Positions 57,525 through 64,000 of a DNA stretch of 64,000 nt are shown here, piece by piece. Source of the DNA: Berberis thunbergii (lineage: Eukaryota; Streptophyta; Magnoliopsida; Ranunculales; Berberidaceae). The notes below the pieces were generated by a model. That model was given only the letters and a program-made list of their open reading frames with translations, had not been told where the DNA came from and did not search any database. The stretch lies in NCBI GenBank assembly GCA_003290165.1, contig QNQO01000197.1, positions 62,001-126,000 on the forward strand, in the 5' to 3' direction. The number at the start of each line of letters is the position of its first letter. Position 1 is the stretch's first letter. The position numbers and the translations under genes were made by a program.

Positions 57525-57877
57525 GTGAGTACTCAACTCTTTGGATTTTGTGGTTTCTTACAGTTTAATTGTATCATCATTAGATTGCCTCTAGCTTCGA
57601 CCAAGCTATAAGGAAATGCAAGATGCCATTCCCTAATTTCTCACAATTTTATTTTGTTTTTGGTCATCAGTGTAGTAATCATAATTTACTAAGATCAAAG
57701 CTTCAATCCCCAACCATTAAAAACTCCAGTCTCGCGTAAGGGAGTCATCCTTTGCCTCCCTTTCATCATATTTTTTCACTAATAAAATCAAAATGGGATG
57801 AGAGGATATGCAAGTTTACAACTTTGAATGTCAAAATACAGATTGTATGTTAAGGTATAAAAAAAATACAATACATG

Positions 57878-57879
<2 letters not shown>

Positions 57880-57959
<80 letters not shown>
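57880..57959. repeat. (ATT)n microsatellite, about 80 bp
   Basis: Uninterrupted ATT repeats. Confidence 0.95.
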
Positions 57960-60900
57960 TTAGTTTTTTACCAATGACATGAGTTGTGAAAAGTAGAGTA
58001 CGAGAAAAAAATAGAAAGCTAACTGAGAAGCAACAAGGACAAACACCAATCCACAAAATAAGAAACTACAAGTAAAGAAGTTTCTCCAATTTACTACATA
58101 GTCTCTAAAATGCATCCTCCTACACTCCAAAGGTCTACACCAGCAACAAAGCAAATTCTTGATGTCCAACATAACCATGTCTTCAGGAGAATCATAAATA
58201 AAATAAAATAAAATAATAAAAAATTCTTCTATCACGTTCTGACCAAATGCCCCATAAGTTAGCTAGCCCATCCAGAGACCATTGATTATTCTCTATAGAA
58301 GAGAACGATGCAATGTTCCAACAAAAACCATTGCTCCCCTCATGGTTCAAGGAAAACCCGCCTCACCAAGGGTTCCACAAGGAATGAGAACCAAACCTTG
58401 TAGGAAATAGAGTAATGCAAAAGCAGGTGTTCGACTGATTCCCAACCTTGGGTTGCTGATGTGTCTGGTAGCCAGCTAGTATCAAGATTGTAGCACGAAA
58501 AGACTAAGAGAAATGCAGGTATGAAAAAACAGAGAACTCCATACATCTACGAACAGCAACCTGAGCATAATCCAAGCAACAATAAGAATGGGTATGCATC
58601 TTGATCTTTTCTTCTCCTTCTTTCAAAGTGTTTTGACCATCACCAGTGGCAGCTACTGCAGTACTATGTTATCCCCACACCGCTAAATTAATCAATTATC
58701 ATGAGACACCTTTGCTTCACAATTTTCTCTGCATTACCACATCAAGCTCTTGGAAAGACTAAAACATGAAAACATAAATACCTGCTTGTTTGGGTACAGA
58801 GCTCCAACATCCATGACCATACTTGGTTATATGTCTTAAGAGTTTCTCATCTTCCTCAGGTGACCATAAGCCCTTCCTCAGTTTTTGCTTGTAGCAACAT
58901 GAGTGTCTCCCCATTTTGGCTAAAACTCACTTGCAATGTAATGCAGGAGAGATAATTAGCTTGGACAAAATTGATCAAGTTAATTGGAGTGTGTGAGGTT
59001 TCAGCAAGAGAAGGAAGGAAGGAAGGTGGGGGGCTATGGAAAAATGTGAAAGGTGATATAAACAATAGATAGGAAAGCTGAGAAAATGAAGTTGAAGCTA
59101 AGAGAGGCAAGTGAATTAATAGAGGATGGAGAGAAGGGGGTGGTGAGTCCCAAAAGAGCCTCCTCAAAAGATAAAAGTCACAGTCAAGAGGGTGACTGGA
59201 GTTTGAGGTTTTTATTTATCTTTCTTTTCAACTTCTTTAGCAAGGTAGATGAGGAGGGAGAAAAATTAATGGGTTAATAATCTGAGTTGCTAATGTCTCA
59301 TCAAGGTCTGGTGTGTATTTTGCAGAGATGGTGGGGCTTCTGTACCCATATTTTATACGAGAACAAACACAAAAAATGAATTGGACAAGTACCCATGCTT
59401 GAAATCCAAGCCAGTAAAAAACTGATCCATGTTGAGTTGCATGCAAAAAATCTTACAACAAGAGATTTGACTGTGGGGTCTGTTATAAAAGGTTTGTATT
59501 AGTTTTGAAGCAAATCCTATTTTGAAACAATTGCATGGAAAAGATTCCAATTACAAAACTAGCCACAAGAAATGAGAAAAGGGAAACTAGGATGGGAGAC
59601 AAGAAATACCCTTTGCTTGGCCATAAGTTTGCATATATGGTATACTGCATTCATTACCTGGAAAGAACAAAATACTTTGGACATTTTAAAAGAAAAAGCT
59701 ATCTTCCTTTTTCTTAGTAACTATTTTCCATTTTTTGAATAACACGCATCTCTTTTAACTTCATGGAAAATGCAATAGATAGAGAGATATGCTTGTTATG
59801 CACGGTGTTGTAATATAAATACGCACTTGAGTATCATCACTACATACGATGTTGTTTTTGTTGTCCTAGTCTACTTCATCTTTAGAATGTAAAACTTACG
59901 GATATAATATAGGTCCTCTTCGTTTTCAACGTACCCAAGTGTTCAAATGGATGAATTACTATCCCTGTAAGTCCAGAATTAATGTTATTTACAGTCACAG
60001 CAATATTTAGGTGCTTTGAAATACATCTTCTAAATGTGGATGAGTCCTTACTAAAATAAGAAGTGTATTTGATAATTGTGTTTAACCAGATTTCTTGTAC
60101 AAATAAATTATATTGTAAGCTGTTGTAGACATATATATACATGGAATATCTTCCTCCTCTAATCTACCAAAAGTAAAATAGTTCCTCCTCAAGTTAACTT
60201 GCTTGAACATAGTTTCCTTCCCATGAAACCAGAAGATAAGTTATATCCATGGAAGTTGTTTTTTATTAAAAACAAACTTAAGACGCAACATGCATGTACA
60301 AAATATTGGGAATTAATGCCTAGTGAGTTTTATTTACTCTCAAACTATCAAGTAATAAAAATCCTGATAAAGAAATGCAAGGATAGTGTAGTGGTGTGAA
60401 AAAACAAGTATTTGTGACTTGCAGAGTATCTGTGGGGATTAATTTAGCGGTGTGTCTCAAAACACTCTAATCCATTATCTAAGATCAGTTGTAGTTTTGT
60501 ACTTTGTTAGTTTGTCGTTATATATTTTTATTTTGTTTTTTCTAAGATCAGCAATAAGCATGATTGTGGTATTTTAGAAACAATTAGTTTGGATAGGAGA
60601 TCCAATGTAACTCAAGTAATTGAGTTGGATTGGGAATGTAAAAAGAAGGTCAATGAAACATTGTATAGGGTACCATAACAAATACAACAGCACAACTGGA
60701 TGAATTGAAGTTCATTAGATTGGTCAATGATTTTCAAGCAATTTAGCAATTTAGATTCCTTTGGTCAATGACTAAAGTTAATCTTTTAATTTTTTTGGTC
60801 AATGATTCTTGTTTCTTTTTGTTTGATAATGGTTAATATCTATAATGTCATTGATAGAGATGGATAATACTGGCGGCAATCTCTCCACCATTGATGTCAC

Positions 60901-62130
60901 TAGATCTACAAATGATGACATTGAAACTAGAATACTATATAAGAAAATGGAACAAATGGGAATTTACTTCTTTAACTGCCTATGGTGAATAATTTGATAA
61001 AGAATGTTGCAGGATAAATGAGGTAAGTAGTTAGCTTAAGCAGGTTTAGGAAAGATTTTACTTCTTTAACTGCCTATGGTGAATAATTTGATAAATAACT
61101 GCATATGAAATTTGATATTGACTTGTCTCATTAAACATATTTATCTATGCTTTTAGCAACTTGTGGTGATGAGAGTTGTTCATTCTGTTTTGTATTTGGA
61201 GATATTTTGCTTTCCATGTATTGAAAAAGGGTTTCAAGTTATTTTAGCCAATCACTTGTTCATGTTGTTAATTTGCAAGAAATAGTAAATTTAGTGCTTG
61301 TTATTCATATGGTCAAGTTTAGTGCTCGGTGTGGCACTGTCTTAATTGAGTAAAGGTTGCCTATTCAAGTCACGCCAGGTCATAACGAGGAGGTCACCAA
61401 ACATGTTTTGGGAAAAAAAACACCATGGGAGCTAGGGTCAATCTTGCTTGGTCCATACGTGTATAAACCTGTGAACTTAAAGAATGACTGCAACAAATTA
61501 AATAGAGATCGCAACACTTGTCTTTCACTTGGATTCCTATCATCCTATGTATAAATATAGTGACCCCTTCCTTATCAATGCAGAATTGGTATCACCTTTC
61601 CAAAACAGAAGTGCTGAATTTTTGCTGTGTGCTATTGCTGCTCTGTTACGTGCTGGTTTGTGGTCAGGTTGCTTGTATACGGGAAAAATCGGGTGCCAGG
61701 CTGGCGTGATGCGTTGGATCTTTGCAAGTTGGTAGGATGGTCATTGGCATTTAGAGTTTGTTATTGCAATTTGCATTTTGAACTTGCAATTTTGTTTGCA
61801 AGTTGCAAGTTACAAAAAATCAGCTCATTTTAACCTTTTTTGCCTATCAAACAATTGTACGAAAATGAAGAATGTAGCCGATTGCAGCTGTCCATTTTAC
61901 GTAAATTTCAACTTAAGATGTTGGAATGAATTGAATTTTTTCCAGCATTTGTTTTTCTTCGAATGCATGATTGGTTTGAGCTTCTTGTCAAGCTATAAAA
62001 GTTAACTTTGCTTGGTTGACAATTGCAGGTAATTGTGGCAAGTACTTGTGAAGGTGCATAGCTTTGCTTGGCTATATACGAGGAGCAGGTAGGCAGAGCA
62101 CTCTGTCGCAAAACAGAGTGCATCTGTAAT
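57960..62130. other. Long AT-rich stretch without recognised genes
   Basis: No protein motif or splice-ordered exon series was recognised on either strand. A short open frame at about 60859-61000 (MDNTGGNLSTIDVTRSTNDD) has no known relative. It overlaps one of two 39-bp direct repeats (60963-61001 and 61057-61095). Confidence 0.45.
60963..61095. repeat. 39-bp direct repeat pair
   Basis: TTTACTTCTTTAACTGCCTA, continuing to GATAAA, occurs at 60963 and 61057 without mismatch. Confidence 0.85.
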
Positions 62131-62477
62131 TTTTTTCTGCTGCTGTTTCATGCGCGGCGTTGATGCTACTGCTGCTGCTGCTACGCTTTGGCGCGTTACT
62201 GCTGCTGCTGCCCTGCTTTGCTGTTGTTGTTGCTGCTTGGTTTGCTGCTGCTGTCTGTCGCAGCGTTGACATGCTGAGATGTGGCGACATGCGGTTGGAG
62301 CGTGTGTATGCCGGTTGATCTGGGCAGTCCGATGTAACTTGATTTGTCGCATAAACGCGCGTGTGCTGTGTGTTCTACGGTTGAGAAACTGACTGTGAGT
62401 TGATTTAAGTTGATTGCTTTAAGTTTTGTATTTTCATTGTTTTTAGTTTTTGCCTTGGCTTTCAAACAAAAAAAAAA
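62131..62477 (+). repeat. Longest copy of the poly(A)-tailed repeat
   Basis: This copy unites the CTG-rich part (matching 5253-5455) and the 3' part with poly(A) tail (matching 6850-7034 and 10252-10438), showing that the scattered pieces belong to one repeat of at least 350 bp. It has no coding potential. The internal sequence lacks clear A and B boxes, so SINE, LINE 3' end or processed transcript remain open. Confidence 0.75.
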
Positions 62478-62771
62478 GTTCTCTTTGGTGCCATATGTGT
62501 ACTTTATGAAATCTTAGTGTTATCTGTTTGCAAATTGTTAACTCCATACTAGACAGCCATAAACTTATAATTGGATTTATAGTGTGAATAATGACAAACC
62601 TTTAATTTGATGAATGTTTACTGTTTCATATGTAGCTTTTATCACAAATCTTGTTGTACCTTGCCTCATTCTTATTGAGCTATTTAGAGATCTGAATTTT
62701 TTTTGACTCATAATATTATTGAGTTGTTTAGAGTTCTGCAGCCTTGTGATGGGTGTTTTCTTTTAACCCAG

Positions 62772-63043
62772 GTTCGAGATGTATTTTCAAAAGCAGCTGC
62801 TGGAGTTCCTTGCCTTCTATTCTTTGATGAATTTGACTCTATTGCACCAAAACGAGGGCATGGTAATACTGGTGTTACTGACCGTGTTGTAAATCAAGTT
62901 AGTGCCTCAAGTTATTTACAGTTTGAGTACTTTCATGTATACTATTTTCTTAAAGCATTTTCCATCTTTATTCTTTTGCAGTTTCTCACTGAACTAGATG
63001 GTGTGGAAGTCCTTACTGGGGTGTTTGTGTTTGCTGCAACTAG
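62772..63043 (+). pseudogene. PEX1: PEX1 AAA-ATPase fragment (two exons)
   Basis: Exon pieces 62772-62897 ([20 protein letters not shown], then [20 protein letters not shown]) and 62982-63043 ([20 protein letters not shown]) match the second AAA domain of plant peroxisome biogenesis protein 1, with Walker B CLLFFDE and the sensor region FAAT. PEX1 with PEX6 extracts the receptor PEX5 from the peroxisome membrane. Both splice borders are normal and the two exons are consecutive in the family, but the Walker A exon and later exons are not visible (the next exon-like segment does not continue PEX1). The real protein has over 1100 residues. Captured or relic piece. Confidence 0.85.
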
Positions 63044-63404
63044 GTTAGTACTCTTAGCTAGGTTCTTCTAGGCAACTGTAATGCATATATATAGGTTATT
63101 CTGGATTGATGACACACTCAATTAATGAGGCCATTTATCGATTGTTTTTCTATTTTGGCCTTCTTTAATATTTGGAGTACTTGTCCAGATATGAAATTCA
63201 GAATTTCCAATGGAGATATTTCCTCAATGTCAAATTTTGTTAAAGCCGTATCCTGCTGAAAAACACTATGGTTCATTTCCACACCCATAGGTCTTTATCC
63301 TCAGTCAGGTCACCTCTTCAAACAATGGGGAGCTTCAATTGAACTTCATCTCGAGTCTGGATGTTGATGAATGGGTTGTTTATAATATCATTTATTTCTT
63401 CCAG

Positions 63405-63525
63405 CGCTGTTGTCCTCTATCCTGTTGAGATTGGGACAGATGGTTCCAAAATTGGAGCTCTAGTTGCGCTTCCTGATGTGAGAGTTGCACAATGGTTGGC
63501 TTACATGCCGCTCTCATGCCTTGCA
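63405..63525 (+). pseudogene. Unidentified exon-like segment
   Basis: After CTTCCAG the frame is open: AVVLYPVEIGTDGSKIGALV, then ALPDVRVAQWLAYMPLS. Composition looks coding, and the acceptor is good. I do not recognise the protein, and it does not continue the PEX1 sequence. It lies between the PEX1 and transportin pieces. Confidence 0.4.
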
Positions 63526-63888
63526 TAACTTGTGCATGCATGTCATAATGATTTTGCAAAATGTTATTTCTCATATTCTATTCCCTGGATAAAGTCTAAT
63601 ATCTGTTTGCAAATTGTTACCGTGGCTCTAGAGGCTGACTTTGGCGCCTCATGCCCTGCCTCACCCCTGACAACATAGTTCCCACGTCAAATTTTCCTTT
63701 GAACCAAACACAGCCTTAGTATTGAATTTAGTTCTCATCTTGATTGATTTACAGTTCAGTTTTATTTTTCCCTTTATATCACCTCATTAGCTAGTAATTT
63801 TATTTTAATTTATTTTTTATTTTCTCCAATACCTCAATACAAAAACTTTTTGTCGACAAGTTCTCAATTTTAAATTTATAAATGCCAA

Positions 63889-63963
63889 GAAGCTGCTGAG
63901 GAGTTGGCTCCACGGTTGGAAGTCATTTTGCATCATCTCTTGTGTGCTTTTGGGCAATATCAG
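63889..63963 (+). pseudogene. TRN1: Transportin-1 exon, diverged third copy
   Basis: Encodes the same 25 residues as 7287-7361 (EAAEELAPRLEVILHHLLCA...), with flanking intron bases from 63847 to the window end also matching. The acceptor, CAG in the other copies, reads CAA here, so normal splicing would fail or shift. The copy continues past the window edge. Confidence 0.82.
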
Positions 63964-64000
63964 GTTTGTTTTATATAAGTGCTCTTTCACTTTACATTTT

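Overview
The window is nuclear DNA from a flowering plant, probably a eudicot. It has split genes with short AT-rich introns and GT-AG junctions, plant gene families (TKPR2, GDSL lipase, MAGL/CSE-type hydrolase, MBF1, PEX1, LACS, transportin-1), and dense nested plant transposons of the Ty3/gypsy Tat and Athila lineages, CACTA, hAT MITE, SINE and TRIM types. The species cannot be named from this sequence. I see no bacterial, organellar or viral genome features and no CRISPR array.

Genes. Only one gene looks potentially functional: a six-exon tetraketide alpha-pyrone reductase 2 (TKPR2/CCRL6-like, 3501-5051 +), which belongs to the sporopollenin pathway. It uses a GC-AG intron and lacks about 20 conserved residues at the start of exon 2. 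Just upstream lie three broken pieces: a GDSL lipase fragment (822-1400), a MAGL-type alpha/beta hydrolase fragment (1512-2473) and an unidentified acidic, lysine-rich exon (3002-3342).

5.7-12.5 kb. Two almost identical 3.4 kb direct repeats (5678-9079 and 9080-12484) each hold pieces of a long-chain acyl-CoA synthetase gene, a poly(A)-tailed repeat, four exon pieces of transportin-1, and a CACTA transposon end built from palindromic subterminal repeats. The junction of the duplication is exactly the last base of the CACTA terminus. A diverged transportin exon, a PEX1 fragment and another copy of the poly(A)-tailed repeat occur at 62.1-64.0 kb.

12.5-54.5 kb. This is a nest of LTR retrotransposons. 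At least four copies of a Tat-lineage family carry an antisense ORF between the tandem repeats and the 3' LTR: 12485-15888 (+), 16299-23902 (+, complete with two LTRs and a perfect 5-bp TSD), 27616-33401 (-) and 38433-42005 (-). A related element with gag, protease and the start of RT lies at 42350-44660. Athila-type pieces lie at 33402-37829 (-, about 2 kb LTR plus integrase tail) and 49460-54500 (+, decayed pol). A TRIM-like element (44660-47765) is interrupted by a 2.4 kb solo LTR and by a SINE, each with a target duplication. A complete non-autonomous CACTA element (24557-26930, TSD ATG) and a hAT-like MITE (39775-40467) are also present.

54.5-64 kb. A second CACTA terminus of the palindromic family (54556) is followed by a CT-rich, 5'UTR-like stretch and an isolated MBF1 exon (57441-57524). 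The rest is AT-rich and nearly gene-free up to the PEX1 and transportin fragments at the right edge.
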